Shown here in pieces: positions 49,863 to 59,251 of a stretch of 64,000 nucleotides of DNA. How positions within the stretch are numbered: position 1 is the first letter of the stretch; each line of letters opens with the position of its first letter. The notes below the pieces were generated by a model, which saw nothing but the letters and a program-made list of their open reading frames with translations, ran no database searches and was not told the origin of the DNA. Made by a program: the position numbers and the translations under genes. This stretch comes from Roseateles amylovorans (lineage in GTDB: Bacteria > Pseudomonadota > Gammaproteobacteria > Burkholderiales > Burkholderiaceae_C): the NCBI RefSeq assembly GCF_025398155.2, contig NZ_CP104562.2, positions 4,092,001 through 4,156,000 of the forward strand, given 5' to 3'.

Positions 49863-50047
49863 GCGCGGTGTCAACAAGGTGCTACTCAACAGGAACTCCA
49901 GGGCGTGGGCCCGACCGTCTGCCAAGCCCCAGCACGGGATTTTCCCAGACAACGCCGCGCCGCGTCCGCACGGCACGGCACGGCACGGCAGGCCCGGCAA
50001 GCCCAGGCCTCGCCGGACCGCCCGATCGCTCCGGGGCCGCATGACCT

Positions 50048-50076
50048 TTGACAGTCAGCCTACCAACTAGTAGAGT
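50048..50076 (+). promoter_or_regulatory. TetR gene promoter with embedded operator
   Basis: -35 TTGACA (50048-50053), 17-bp spacer, -10 TAGAGT (50071-50076). The 16-bp sequence CCTACCAACTAGTAGA (50059-50074) lies in the spacer and overlaps the -10, an ideal site for repression. Confidence 0.75.
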
Positions 50077-50103
50077 GCGTCCTCATTCCAACGCTGTGAG
50101 CCC

Positions 50104-50691
50104 ATGACCGCCCCCCTCTCCCCCAAAGCCGCAGAGATCGTGGCGCACACCCGCGCCTTGCTGGTGGCCGGCGGCTACAACAGCTTCAGTTATGCGGACC
50201 TGGCTGAGCGCGTCGGAATCACCAAGCCCAGCATCCATCACCACTTTCCAAGCAAGGCGGTGCTGGTGCAGACCGTGGTCGCCCAGTACCGCGAGGACGC
50301 GCGCAACGGCTTGGCTGGCCTGGTGCAGCAGCTCGACGATCCGCTGTCGGAGCTCAACGCCTATGCCGGCTACTGGTCGGCCTGCATCCAAAGCGGCGAG
50401 CATCCGTTCTGCATCTGCGCCATGCTGGTCACCGAACTGCCCACGGTGCCGGACGAAGTCGCCGCGGAAGTGCGCGGCCATTTCGAGGACCTCACCACCT
50501 GGCTCGCCTCGGTGTTCACCCGCGGCGCCGCGGCGGGCCAGTTCCACCTGCCCAACAGCGCCACCATCTCCGCACGCGGCTTCATGGCGGTGGTGCACGG
50601 TGCCATGCTGGTGGCGCGCGCATTGGGCGATCCCGCCGCCTTCGCCACCATCGTGCAACCGGCCATCCTCCGATTGACCCGAGCTTCCTGA
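50104..50691 (+). CDS. TetR-family transcriptional regulator
   Basis: 195 residues. HTH at about residues 10-55: LLVAGGYNSFSYADLAERVG, then ITKPSIHHHFPSKAVLVQTV. The C-terminal domain (HPFCICAMLVTELPTVPDEV, SARGFMAVVHGAMLVARALG) is of the TetR_C group often seen beside oxidoreductases. Two Cys flank the ligand region (FCIC) and could sense electrophiles; this is speculative. A 16-bp operator repeat occurs both upstream of this gene and before the next gene, so it probably regulates itself, the membrane protein at 50780 and perhaps the divergent esterase. Confidence 0.88.
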   Translation: MTAPLSPKAAEIVAHTRALLVAGGYNSFSYADLAERVGITKPSIHHHFPSKAVLVQTVVAQYREDARNGLAGLVQQLDDPLSELNAYAGYWSACIQSGEHPFCICAMLVTELPTVPDEVAAEVRGHFEDLTTWLASVFTRGAAAGQFHLPNSATISARGFMAVVHGAMLVARALGDPAAFATIVQPAILRLTRAS

Positions 50692-50705
50692 TTCCCCCGC
50701 ACAGA

Positions 50706-50729
50706 GGCGGCCTATGCCGCCTTTCTTTT
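50706..50729 (+). terminator. Rho-independent terminator of the TetR gene
   Basis: Arms GGCGGC and GCCGCC around CTAT, followed by TTTCTTTT, 15 bp after the TetR stop. Confidence 0.8.
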
Positions 50730-50740
50730 CGACCGCGAAA

Positions 50741-50756
50741 CCTACCAACTAGTAGA
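50741..50756 (+). promoter_or_regulatory. Second copy of the 16-bp TetR operator
   Basis: CCTACCAACTAGTAGA, identical in all 16 positions to 50059-50074. It lies 24 bp before the membrane-protein ATG and after the TetR terminator, so the membrane-protein gene probably has its own TetR-controlled promoter. Confidence 0.75.
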
Positions 50757-50779
50757 TCGCATCACCATCGAGCTTGATC

Positions 50780-51274
50780 ATGCCCCATCCCTTGTCGACG
50801 CTCGGCGTCGTCCATACCCTCATCAGTCTGGTGCCCCTGGTGGTCGGCCTTTACGGCTTCGCGCGCTGGCGGCGCATCGAGCCCGGCACCCGATCGGGTC
50901 AGGCCTATCTGATCGGTCTGACCGTCTCGGTGTTCACCTCGTTCGGGCTGTCCAGCACCGGAGGGGTGAACCCGGGCCATGTGCTGGGGGTGCTGGCCTT
51001 GCTGGCCGCCTTCGGCGGGGCATGGGTCGCGCCTCGACTCGGGTTCCTCGGCGGACTGCGTCCCTACCTTCAGACCTTCGGGCTCTCGTTCAGCTTCTTC
51101 CTGCTGATGGTGCCGGGCATCAACGAAACCCTCAGTCGCCTGCCGGCCGCGCATCCGTTGGCCACGGGTCCGGAGGATCCGGTGGTCAAGACCGCCCTGC
51201 TGGCGTGGGTGGTGGTGTTCCTCGTCGGGGTCACCCTGCAGTGCTGGTCCCTGAGGACCCAGCGCCGGGCGTGA
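50780..51274 (+). CDS. Small integral membrane protein (DUF2306-like)
   Basis: 164 residues with four predicted helices: TLGVVHTLISLVPLVVGLYG, AYLIGLTVSVFTSFGLSS, LGVLALLAAFGGAWVAP and ALLAWVVVFLVGVTLQCWSL, with a further segment LQTFGLSFSFFLLMVPG. It resembles DUF2306-type membrane proteins; function unknown. The ATG at 50780 is chosen over a TTG at 50774. It is preceded by its own copy of the TetR operator, so it is probably the chief target of that repressor. Confidence 0.75.
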   Translation: MPHPLSTLGVVHTLISLVPLVVGLYGFARWRRIEPGTRSGQAYLIGLTVSVFTSFGLSSTGGVNPGHVLGVLALLAAFGGAWVAPRLGFLGGLRPYLQTFGLSFSFFLLMVPGINETLSRLPAAHPLATGPEDPVVKTALLAWVVVFLVGVTLQCWSLRTQRRA

Positions 51275-51499
51275 TCTCCCGCTGAGGATCAGGAGCCGGG
51301 CGCGGTCCACTGGCCCGGACCGGCCAGCGCCCTCTCGGTCCACGTTCGGTGGTGTGGATTCGATGGCGTGCGTGGGGCGCGTCTCATGTCATCAAGGTGC
51401 TACTCAAGCCCGGCGCCAAGGCTTACGCTGCGCCGTGACGTGAGATGGTGAACCCGTCCCCGCCCTCACGGCGGCGGTGGACCCGACAAGGAGCAAGAC

Positions 51500-52645
51500 A
51501 TGGCCCTGATCCAGTACCTGACCCATGTGCATCTGGAGGCTGGTGCGCGGCGCCAACTGGCCTCGGAATGCGTTCGGATCGGCATCCGTCGCCCGTTGCT
51601 GGTGACCGATGCCGGCGTGAAGGCCGCCGGCGTGCTGGCCATGGTCCAGGAAGCCTGGCCCGGCGAGCCGCTCCCCGTCTACGACGGCACCCCGCCCAAC
51701 CCCACCGAGTCCGCTGTGCGGGAGGCGGTCGAGGTCTTCCGGCAGGCCGGTTGCGACGGGCTGATCGCCGTGGGCGGGGGCTCCAGCATCGACCTGGCCA
51801 AGGGCGTGGCCATTGCCGCGACCCATGAGGGACCGCTGACCCGCTACGCGACCATCCTGGGCGGCGCCGGTGACATCACCGACCGCGCCGTGCCGCTGAT
51901 CGCCGTGCCCACCACCGCCGGCACCGGCTCCGAAGTGGCCCGCGGCGCCATCATCATCGTGGACGACGGCCGCAAGCTGGGCTTCCACAACGGCGTGCTG
52001 ATGCCCAAGTCCGCCCTCTGCGATCCGGAGCTCACCCGCGGCCTGCCGCCCGCGCTGACGGCCGCCACCGGCATGGATGCGATTGCGCATTGCATGGAGA
52101 CCTTCATGTCCGCCGCCTTCAATCCACCGGCCGACGGCATTGCGCTGGAAGGCCTGCGTCGTGGATGGGGCCAGATCGAACGCGCCACCACCCACGGCCA
52201 CGACATGGCCGCCCGCCTGGACATGATGGCCGCCAGCACCCTGGGCGCCCTGGCCTTCCAGAAGGGTCTGGGCTGTGTTCACTCGTTGAGCCATGCGCTC
52301 GGCGGCTTGATGCCCAAGCTGCATCACGGCACCTTGAATGCGGTGTTCCTGCCTGCGGTGATCCGCTTCAATGGCCATCACGACAGCATGCGGCGCGACG
52401 ACAAGATCGCCCGCATGGCCCATGCCATGGGTCTGCAGCAAGGCACGCCGATGGACGAGCTGGCCGGCGCGGTGAAGGCGATGAATGCCCGCCTGGGCCT
52501 GCCCAGCGGGCTCGGCCAGATGGGTGTCACCACCGCGCTTTATGACGCGATCATCGAGCGCGCCCAGCACGACCACTGCCACAAGACCAATCCGCGCGAG
52601 GCCTCGGCCAGCGACTATCGCCAGTTGCTGGATGAATCGATGTGA
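51500..52645 (+). CDS. Iron-containing (group III) alcohol dehydrogenase
   Basis: 381 residues. NAD-binding GGGSSIDLAKG near residue 92-102, PTTAGTGSEV at about 138, and metal ligands in GMDAIAHCMETF (Asp, His), HSLSHALGG (His) and LHHGTLNAV (His). It oxidises an alcohol or reduces an aldehyde with NAD(P); substrate unknown. AAGGAG lies 8 nt before the ATG. It stands alone, 225 bp after the membrane protein gene, with no promoter recognised in the gap. Confidence 0.93.
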   Translation: MALIQYLTHVHLEAGARRQLASECVRIGIRRPLLVTDAGVKAAGVLAMVQEAWPGEPLPVYDGTPPNPTESAVREAVEVFRQAGCDGLIAVGGGSSIDLAKGVAIAATHEGPLTRYATILGGAGDITDRAVPLIAVPTTAGTGSEVARGAIIIVDDGRKLGFHNGVLMPKSALCDPELTRGLPPALTAATGMDAIAHCMETFMSAAFNPPADGIALEGLRRGWGQIERATTHGHDMAARLDMMAASTLGALAFQKGLGCVHSLSHALGGLMPKLHHGTLNAVFLPAVIRFNGHHDSMRRDDKIARMAHAMGLQQGTPMDELAGAVKAMNARLGLPSGLGQMGVTTALYDAIIERAQHDHCHKTNPREASASDYRQLLDESM

Positions 52646-52717
52646 GCGGCGATGACCGCCCGATGACAGACCGGCCGTGCAGCGGCCACACAACGTTCCG
52701 CGGCCGGCGGCGCGCGG

Positions 52718-53185
52718 TCAATGTCGACGTGTGCGATTCCCGTATTCCGGCGCACGGGCCGGACGGAGGGCCGAGGTCGGATTTCCGGAGACGAAATTGC
52801 CGGGTCGCGCGGTCAGCAACACCGCCAGCAGGTCGGTGACCTTCAGCGGCTTGTAGAGCAGACGGGCGAATCCGGCAGCGTCCGACTTCTCCTGGGTGAT
52901 CTCCGGCCCGCCGCCGGTAAGGCAGACATAAGTCACCTGGCGGCCCTCCTCCGCATCGCCCGCCTTGGCCTCGTTGACCACCTGCAGGCCGTTCATGTCG
53001 GGCATGTCGAAGTCCACGAACACCAGCTCCGGCTTGAACAGCTTGGCCAACCGCAATCCCAGCCGCCCGCTGTAGGCCACCGCCGTCGCACAGCCATAGC
53101 AGCGGAACAGCTCGCTGAGCGTGCGGGCGCCTTCGGGGTCGTCGTCGATGACGAGCACCCGCAGGGCGTTGGGGGTCTGGGACAT
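52718..53185 (-). CDS. Stand-alone receiver (REC) protein
   Basis: 155 residues. One receiver domain: VLVIDDDPEGARTLSELF (acidic pair), acceptor Asp in LVFVDFDMPDMNGLQ, Thr in YVCLTGGG and Lys in LLYKPLKVTD. A C-terminal tail of about 30 residues has no output domain. It is divergent from the poly-HAMP kinase across 171 bp and may be its soluble phospho-acceptor or a sink. ATG at 53185 (MSQTPNALRV). Confidence 0.85.
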   Translation of the reverse strand: MSQTPNALRVLVIDDDPEGARTLSELFRCYGCATAVAYSGRLGLRLAKLFKPELVFVDFDMPDMNGLQVVNEAKAGDAEEGRQVTYVCLTGGGPEITQEKSDAAGFARLLYKPLKVTDLLAVLLTARPGNFVSGNPTSALRPARAPEYGNRTRRH

Positions 53186-53356
53186 GGGACGGGGCTCCGG
53201 ACAGACGGCATCCACGCGGGCGCGGACGGGTTGATCAATCTACCGATCTGGCAATCCGCGTGCCCAATTTCCCCCTCCAAAACCCACCCTGCCCGGCGCG
53301 ACGTACGGCGATACATTGCGCAGGTTCAGCTGCCGTCGGAACGGCGGGAGAGAGAC

Positions 53357-56300
53357 ATGAGTGTGCTGGAGGAAGGTGTGACCGAGGTGCCCGCAGAGCA
53401 CCTTCAAGCGATGTTGCTGGCGCTGCATGCGCTGCGCCGGGGCGATCCGGATGTCCGCCTCCCGTTCCATTGGACCGGTGTGCCGGGCAAGCTCGCAGAT
53501 GCCTTCAACGAAGTGGTCGAGCAGAACGCCAGCATGGCCGCGGAGCTGTCGCGGCTGCGGCAGGTCGTCGGGCGTGAGGGCCGGCTCAAGCAGCGGGCCT
53601 CGCTGCCGGAGATGCGCGGCTTCTGGGGCCAGTCCATCGACTGCATCAATGCCCTGATCGACGATCTGGTGCATCCCACCAGCGAAGCCGCCCGCGTGAT
53701 CGGCGCGGTGGCCGAGGGCGACCTCACCAAGAGCATGGCGCTGGAGGTGGACAACCGCCCGCTGCAGGGCGAGTTCCTGCACACCGCCAAGACCATCAAC
53801 CGGATGGTGGAACAGCTGGGGGATTTCTCCGCCGAAGTGACCCGGGTGGCCCGGGAAGTCGGCACCGAGGGCAAGCTCGGCGGCCAGGCCAAGGTCAAGG
53901 GCGTGGCCGGCACCTGGAAGGACCTGACCGACTCGGTCAACTCCATGGCCGGCAACCTGACCGACCAGGTGCGCAACATCGCCGACGTGACCACCGCCGT
54001 CGCCCAGGGCGACCTCTCCAAGAAGATCGAGGTGGACGTCAAGGGCGAGTTCCTGACGCTCAAGAACACCATCAACACCATGGTGGACCAGTTGCGCTCG
54101 TTCGCCTCGGAGGTGACCCGCGTCGCCCGCGAGGTCGGCACCGAGGGCATCCTGGGCGGCCAGGCGCGGGTGGAAGGCGTGTCCGGCACCTGGAAGGACC
54201 TGACCGATTCGGTCAACTCCATGGCCGGCAACCTGACCAGCCAGGTGCGCAACATCGCCGACGTGACCAAGGCGGTGGCGCTGGGCGACCTCTCCAAGAA
54301 GATCACCGTGGATGTGAAGGGCGAGATCCTGGAGCTGAAGAACACCGTCAACACCATGGTGGATCAGCTGCGGTCCTTTGCCGCGGAAGTGACCCGGGTG
54401 GCCCGCGAAGTGGGCACCGAAGGCAAGCTCGGCGGACAGGCCGATGTGCAGGGCGTGGCCGGCACCTGGAAGGACCTGACCGAGTCGGTGAACTTCATGG
54501 CCGGCAACCTGACCAGCCAGGTGCGCAACATCGCGGAAGTGACCACCGCGGTCGCCGCCGGTGACCTCTCCAAGAAAATCACGGTGGATGTGAAGGGCGA
54601 GATCCTGGAGCTGAAGAACACCATCAACACGATGGTGGATCAGCTGCGGTCCTTTGCGGCGGAAGTGACCCGGGTGGCCCGCGAAGTGGGCACCGAAGGC
54701 AAGCTCGGCGGCCAGGCCGATGTGCAGGGCGTGGCCGGCACCTGGAAGGACCTGACCGACTCGGTCAACTCCATGGCCTCCAACCTCACCAGCCAGGTCC
54801 GCAACATCGCCGACGTGACCAAGGCGGTGGCCGCGGGCGACCTGTCCAAAAAGATCACGGTGGACGTGAAGGGCGAGATCCTGGAGCTCAAGGCGACCAT
54901 CAACACCATGGTGGACCAGCTCTCCTCCTTCGCGGCGGAAGTGACGCGCGTGGCGCGGGAGGTCGGCACCGAGGGCGAACTGGGCGGCCAGGCCGATGTG
55001 CAAGGCGTGGCCGGCACCTGGAAGGACCTGACCGAATCGGTCAACTCGATGGCCGGCAACCTGACCAGTCAGGTGCGCAACATCGCCGACGTGACCAAGG
55101 CGGTGGCCGCGGGCGATCTCTCCAAGAAGATCACGGTGGACGTGAAGGGCGAGATCCTGGAGCTGAAGAACACCATCAACGTGATGGTCGACCAGCTGCG
55201 GTCCTTCGCGGCGGAGGTGACCCGCGTGGCGCGCGAGGTCGGCACCGAAGGCAAGCTGGGCGGACAGGCCGATGTGCAGGGCGTGGCTGGCACCTGGAAG
55301 GACCTGACCGAATCGGTGAACTTCATGGCCGGCAACCTGACCAGCCAGGTGCGCAACATCGCGGAAGTGACCACCGCGGTCGCCGCCGGTGACCTCTCCA
55401 AGAAGATCACCGTGGATGTGAAGGGTGAGATCTCGGAGCTGAAGAACACCATCAACACCATGGTGGATCAGCTGCGCTCCTTCGCCGCGGAAGTGACCCG
55501 CGTCGCCCGCGAGGTGGGCACCGAAGGCAAGCTGGGCGGCCAGGCCGATGTGCAGGGCGTGGCCGGCACCTGGAAGGACCTGACCGACTCGGTCAACTCC
55601 ATGGCCTCCAACCTCACCAGCCAGGTGCGCAACATCGCCGACGTGACCAAGGCGGTGGCTGCGGGTGACCTCTCCAAGAAGATCACGGTGGATGTGAAGG
55701 GCGAGATCCTGGAGCTCAAGACCACCATCAACACCATGGTGGACCAGCTCTCCTCCTTCGCCGCCGAAGTGACCCGGGTGGCGCGCGAGGTCGGTACCGA
55801 AGGCCGGCTGGGCGGTCAGGCCACGGTGCGGGGCGTGAGCGGCACCTGGAAGGACCTGACCGACAACGTCAACTTCATGGCCGGCAACCTGACCGGCCAG
55901 GTGCGCGGCATTGCCAAGGTGGTGACCGCGGTGGCCAACGGCGATCTGGCCCAGAAGCTCACTGTGGAGGCCAAGGGCGAGATCGCCGCGCTGGCCGACA
56001 CCATCAACTCGATGACCGACACCCTGGCCATCTTTGCCGACCAGGTCACCACCGTGGCGCGCGAGGTGGGCGTGGAAGGCAAGCTGGGCGGCCAGGCCAA
56101 GGTGCCCGGCGCTTCCGGCACTTGGAAGGGACTGACCGAGAACGTCAATGAACTCGCGGCCAACCTGACCACGCAGGTGCGCGCCATTGCCGAGGTGGCA
56201 ACCGCGGTCACCCAGGGCGACCTGACGCGATCGATCACGGTGGAGACCCAGGGCGAGGTGGCCTCGCTCAAGGACACCATCAACGAGATGATCCGCAACC

Positions 56301-59251
56301 TCAAGGACACCACCCAGAAGAACACCGAGCAGGACTGGCTCAAGACCAACCTGGCCAAGTTCAGCCGGATGCTGCAGGGCCAGAAGGACCTGGTGACCGT
56401 CGGCCAGTTGATCCTGAGCGAACTCGCGCCGGTGGTCGGCGTGCAGCAGGCCGAGTTCTATGTGCTGCGCATGAGCGGTGAGACGCCGCGCCTGAAGCTC
56501 TTCGCCAGCTATGCCTCCGGCGGCCAGGCCACCCACGGCAAGGAGCTGGACCTGGGCCAGGGCCTGGTCGGCCAATGCGCGCTCAATCAGGAAAAAATCC
56601 TGCTGACCAATGTGCCCTCGTCCGCCTTCCGGGTGGCCTCGGGCCTGAGCGAATCGGCGGCGATGGATGTGCTGGTGCTGCCGGTGGTCTTCGAAGGCAA
56701 GGTGCGCGGCGTGCTGGAACTGGCCTCGCTGGAGCGCTTCAACTCCACCCACGAAGCCTTCCTGGACCAGTTGACCGAATCCATCGGCATCGTGATCAAC
56801 ACCATCGAGGCCAGCACCCGCACCGAGGACCTGCTGATCCAGTCTCAGTCGCTCGCCGAAGAGCTGCAGCGCCGTCAGCAGGAACTGCAGCAGACCAACC
56901 AGGAGCTGCAGGAAAAGGCCCGCCTGCTGGCCCACCAGAACCAGGAAGTCGAGCGCAAGAACACCGAGGTGGAACAGGCCCGCCAGGCGCTGGAGGAAAA
57001 GGCCGAGCAGTTGGCGCTGACCTCCAAGTACAAGTCGGAATTCCTGGCCAACATGTCGCATGAGCTGCGCACGCCGCTGAACTCGCTGCTGATCCTGTCC
57101 GACCAGCTCTGCAAGAACAGCGAAGGCAATCTGACGACCAAGCAGGTGGAGTTCTCCAAGACCATCCACGCGTCCGGCAACGACCTGCTGATGCTGATCA
57201 ACGACATCCTGGACCTGTCCAAGATCGAGTCGGGCACGGTGGCGGTCGATGTCAGCGAGCTGCGGCTGGACGAGCTGCAGCGGTCGGTGGAGCGCAGCTT
57301 CCGCCACTTCGCCGATTCCAAGCATGTGGGCTTCAGCGTCGAGGTGCAGCCGCCGCTGCCCAAGGCACTGGTCACCGACGTCAAGCGGCTGCAGCAGATC
57401 ATCAAGAACCTGCTCTCCAACGCCTTCAAGTTCACCCACCACGGCCAGGTCAGCGTCACCATCGCGGCGGCCGACCGCGGCTGGTCCACCGACAACGAGG
57501 CCCTGAACCAGGCCGGCCCGGTGATCGCCTTCTCGGTCTCCGACACCGGCATCGGCATCTCGCCAGACAAGCAGCAGATCATCTTCGAAGCCTTCCAGCA
57601 AGCCGATGGCTCCACCTCCCGCAAATACGGCGGCACCGGCCTGGGCCTGGCGATCAGCCGGGAGCTGGCGCGTTTGCTCGGCGGCGAGATCAAGCTGGTG
57701 AGCGCCCCGGGTCGCGGGTCGACCTTCACCCTCTATCTGCCGCAGAGCTACACCCCCGCGCGCCTCACCCGTCACGCACGACCGAGCACCCTACCCGCCG
57801 GCGTGGTGGAGGCCGCCCAAGCCGTGGCCCAGGCGTCGCTGCAAGGACAGGCGGGCCTGCCGCCCCCGTCGCCCCGATCGCTCCAATCGACGACCCAATC
57901 GACTCAATCGACTCAATCGCAAGGAGCCGGGCAGGATGCCGCCACCGAGGCGGACGTCCCCACGTCGGAGGCCGCGCCCGGGCTGCTGGTCGACCGCCGC
58001 CGCGCGGCGCTGGAAAGCACGCCCGACAGCGGCATCTTCGCCAACGTCGCCAAGGACGATCGCGACGACATCGCCGCCGGCGACCGGGTGATGCTCATTG
58101 TCGAAAACGACCTGGCGTTTGCGGGCGTGATGCTGGAATCCGCACGACAAGCCGGCTTGAAGGGATTGGTCAGCACCACCGGCGCGGGCGCGCTGACGAT
58201 GACGCAGGAGTTCCGACCCAGCCTGATCACCCTGGACATCTTCCTGCCTGACATGCAGGGCTGGCGCATCCTGGACCGGCTCAAGTCGGACCCGGACACC
58301 CGCCACATCCCGGTCTGCGTGGTCTCCACCGACGAGTCCCGCGAGCGCGCGCTCCAGGCGGGCGCCCTGGCCTTCCTGGCCAAGCCGCTGCAATCGCGTG
58401 ATGCCGTCGACACCGCCCTGCGGGACCTGACCCACTACCTCGAGCAGCCCACGCGGCAGTTGCTGGTCGCGCTGCCCGAGGGCCCCGCCCGCCACGCCCT
58501 GCTCGACCATCTGACGCATGAGGTGCAGGCGGTGCTGGTGCATTCGCTGGAGGACGCACGCGCTGCGCTGCCGGGTGTCGACGCGGTCCTGATCGATGCG
58601 CAGCACAGCCCCTTCGGCCCGGAGGACGTGCTGGACGCACTGGACCAACGCCGCAGCGTGCTGCCGCTGCCCATCGTGGTCCTGCAGGCCGACGGCCCAT
58701 CGGACGACCCCGCGCGCGAGGGCCGATGGACCCGACCGCACAGCGGGCTGCTGGTGCGGCAGGCCGAGGCCATCGACGGTGCGCTGATCCAGTTGGCGCA
58801 GGTGCTGCACCGCGCGCCGGCCTCGCTCAGCGACGGGGAACGTCAGGCGCTGCAGGCCGAGGAGGTGGACGGCACCCTGGCCGGTCGCAAAGCGCTGATC
58901 GTGGACGACGACATGCGCAACATCTTTGCACTGGCCACGGTGTTGGACAGCCACGGCATGCACATCGTCTCCGCCGACAACGGCCGCGAGGCGATCCGTC
59001 TGGTGCAAGAGGACCCCACGATCGACATCGTGCTGATGGACATCATGATGCCGGAGATGGACGGCATGGAGACGATGCAGCAGATCCGCCGCCTGCCGCG
59101 CGGCCGCGACCTGCCGATGGTGGCGGTGACCGCCAAGGCGATGAAGGGCGACCGCCAGAAATGCATCGAGGCCGGCGCCTGGGACTATCTCTCCAAGCCG
59201 GTCGATCCGGCCCATCTGCTCACGGTGCTGCGAGGCTGGCTATGCCGCTGA
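53357..59251 (+). CDS. Poly-HAMP soluble hybrid histidine kinase
   Basis: 1964 residues with no transmembrane segment. Residues ~70-160 are a divergent unit; 161-988 are nine tandem 92-residue HAMP-like repeats (each with the REVGTEGKLGGQ, GTWKDLTDSVN and AGDLSKKITVDVKGEI blocks). Then come a GAF domain (~1010-1160), a coiled coil, HisKA with His near 1235 in NMSHELRTPLNSLLI, and HATPase (NLLSNAFKFTHHG, DTGIGI, GGTGLGLAIS). REC1 starts at ~1578 (ITLDIFLPDMQGW), a degenerate second receiver follows (LVALPEGPARHALLDHL, VLIDAQHSP), and REC3 starts at ~1847 (LIVDDDMRN, LMDIMMPEMDG). The layout resembles fungal group III (Nik1) osmosensing kinases and their bacterial relatives. GGGAG precedes the ATG at 53357. 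Overlaps the next kinase gene by 10 bp. Confidence 0.93.
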   Translation: MSVLEEGVTEVPAEHLQAMLLALHALRRGDPDVRLPFHWTGVPGKLADAFNEVVEQNASMAAELSRLRQVVGREGRLKQRASLPEMRGFWGQSIDCINALIDDLVHPTSEAARVIGAVAEGDLTKSMALEVDNRPLQGEFLHTAKTINRMVEQLGDFSAEVTRVAREVGTEGKLGGQAKVKGVAGTWKDLTDSVNSMAGNLTDQVRNIADVTTAVAQGDLSKKIEVDVKGEFLTLKNTINTMVDQLRSFASEVTRVAREVGTEGILGGQARVEGVSGTWKDLTDSVNSMAGNLTSQVRNIADVTKAVALGDLSKKITVDVKGEILELKNTVNTMVDQLRSFAAEVTRVAREVGTEGKLGGQADVQGVAGTWKDLTESVNFMAGNLTSQVRNIAEVTTAVAAGDLSKKITVDVKGEILELKNTINTMVDQLRSFAAEVTRVAREVGTEGKLGGQADVQGVAGTWKDLTDSVNSMASNLTSQVRNIADVTKAVAAGDLSKKITVDVKGEILELKATINTMVDQLSSFAAEVTRVAREVGTEGELGGQADVQGVAGTWKDLTESVNSMAGNLTSQVRNIADVTKAVAAGDLSKKITVDVKGEILELKNTINVMVDQLRSFAAEVTRVAREVGTEGKLGGQADVQGVAGTWKDLTESVNFMAGNLTSQVRNIAEVTTAVAAGDLSKKITVDVKGEISELKNTINTMVDQLRSFAAEVTRVAREVGTEGKLGGQADVQGVAGTWKDLTDSVNSMASNLTSQVRNIADVTKAVAAGDLSKKITVDVKGEILELKTTINTMVDQLSSFAAEVTRVAREVGTEGRLGGQATVRGVSGTWKDLTDNVNFMAGNLTGQVRGIAKVVTAVANGDLAQKLTVEAKGEIAALADTINSMTDTLAIFADQVTTVAREVGVEGKLGGQAKVPGASGTWKGLTENVNELAANLTTQVRAIAEVATAVTQGDLTRSITVETQGEVASLKDTINEMIRNLKDTTQKNTEQDWLKTNLAKFSRMLQGQKDLVTVGQLILSELAPVVGVQQAEFYVLRMSGETPRLKLFASYASGGQATHGKELDLGQGLVGQCALNQEKILLTNVPSSAFRVASGLSESAAMDVLVLPVVFEGKVRGVLELASLERFNSTHEAFLDQLTESIGIVINTIEASTRTEDLLIQSQSLAEELQRRQQELQQTNQELQEKARLLAHQNQEVERKNTEVEQARQALEEKAEQLALTSKYKSEFLANMSHELRTPLNSLLILSDQLCKNSEGNLTTKQVEFSKTIHASGNDLLMLINDILDLSKIESGTVAVDVSELRLDELQRSVERSFRHFADSKHVGFSVEVQPPLPKALVTDVKRLQQIIKNLLSNAFKFTHHGQVSVTIAAADRGWSTDNEALNQAGPVIAFSVSDTGIGISPDKQQIIFEAFQQADGSTSRKYGGTGLGLAISRELARLLGGEIKLVSAPGRGSTFTLYLPQSYTPARLTRHARPSTLPAGVVEAAQAVAQASLQGQAGLPPPSPRSLQSTTQSTQSTQSQGAGQDAATEADVPTSEAAPGLLVDRRRAALESTPDSGIFANVAKDDRDDIAAGDRVMLIVENDLAFAGVMLESARQAGLKGLVSTTGAGALTMTQEFRPSLITLDIFLPDMQGWRILDRLKSDPDTRHIPVCVVSTDESRERALQAGALAFLAKPLQSRDAVDTALRDLTHYLEQPTRQLLVALPEGPARHALLDHLTHEVQAVLVHSLEDARAALPGVDAVLIDAQHSPFGPEDVLDALDQRRSVLPLPIVVLQADGPSDDPAREGRWTRPHSGLLVRQAEAIDGALIQLAQVLHRAPASLSDGERQALQAEEVDGTLAGRKALIVDDDMRNIFALATVLDSHGMHIVSADNGREAIRLVQEDPTIDIVLMDIMMPEMDGMETMQQIRRLPRGRDLPMVAVTAKAMKGDRQKCIEAGAWDYLSKPVDPAHLLTVLRGWLCR
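53837..56320 (+). repeat. Nine tandem 276-bp coding repeats (HAMP units)
   Basis: Each unit is 276 bp (92 codons). Inner units are nearly identical; units 3-4 and 6-7 are closest to each other, displaced by exactly 828 bp (three units). The first and last two units are more diverged. Confidence 0.9.

Noticed and set aside
53837..56320. Regular repeats suggesting a CRISPR or satellite array
   Set aside because: The 276-bp units are coding, in frame, with HAMP-like motifs and no spacers.
53240..57775. 1511-codon minus-strand open frame opposite the poly-HAMP kinase
   Set aside because: Repetitive only because the real gene is repetitive; His/Gly/Leu-rich shadow without a domain.
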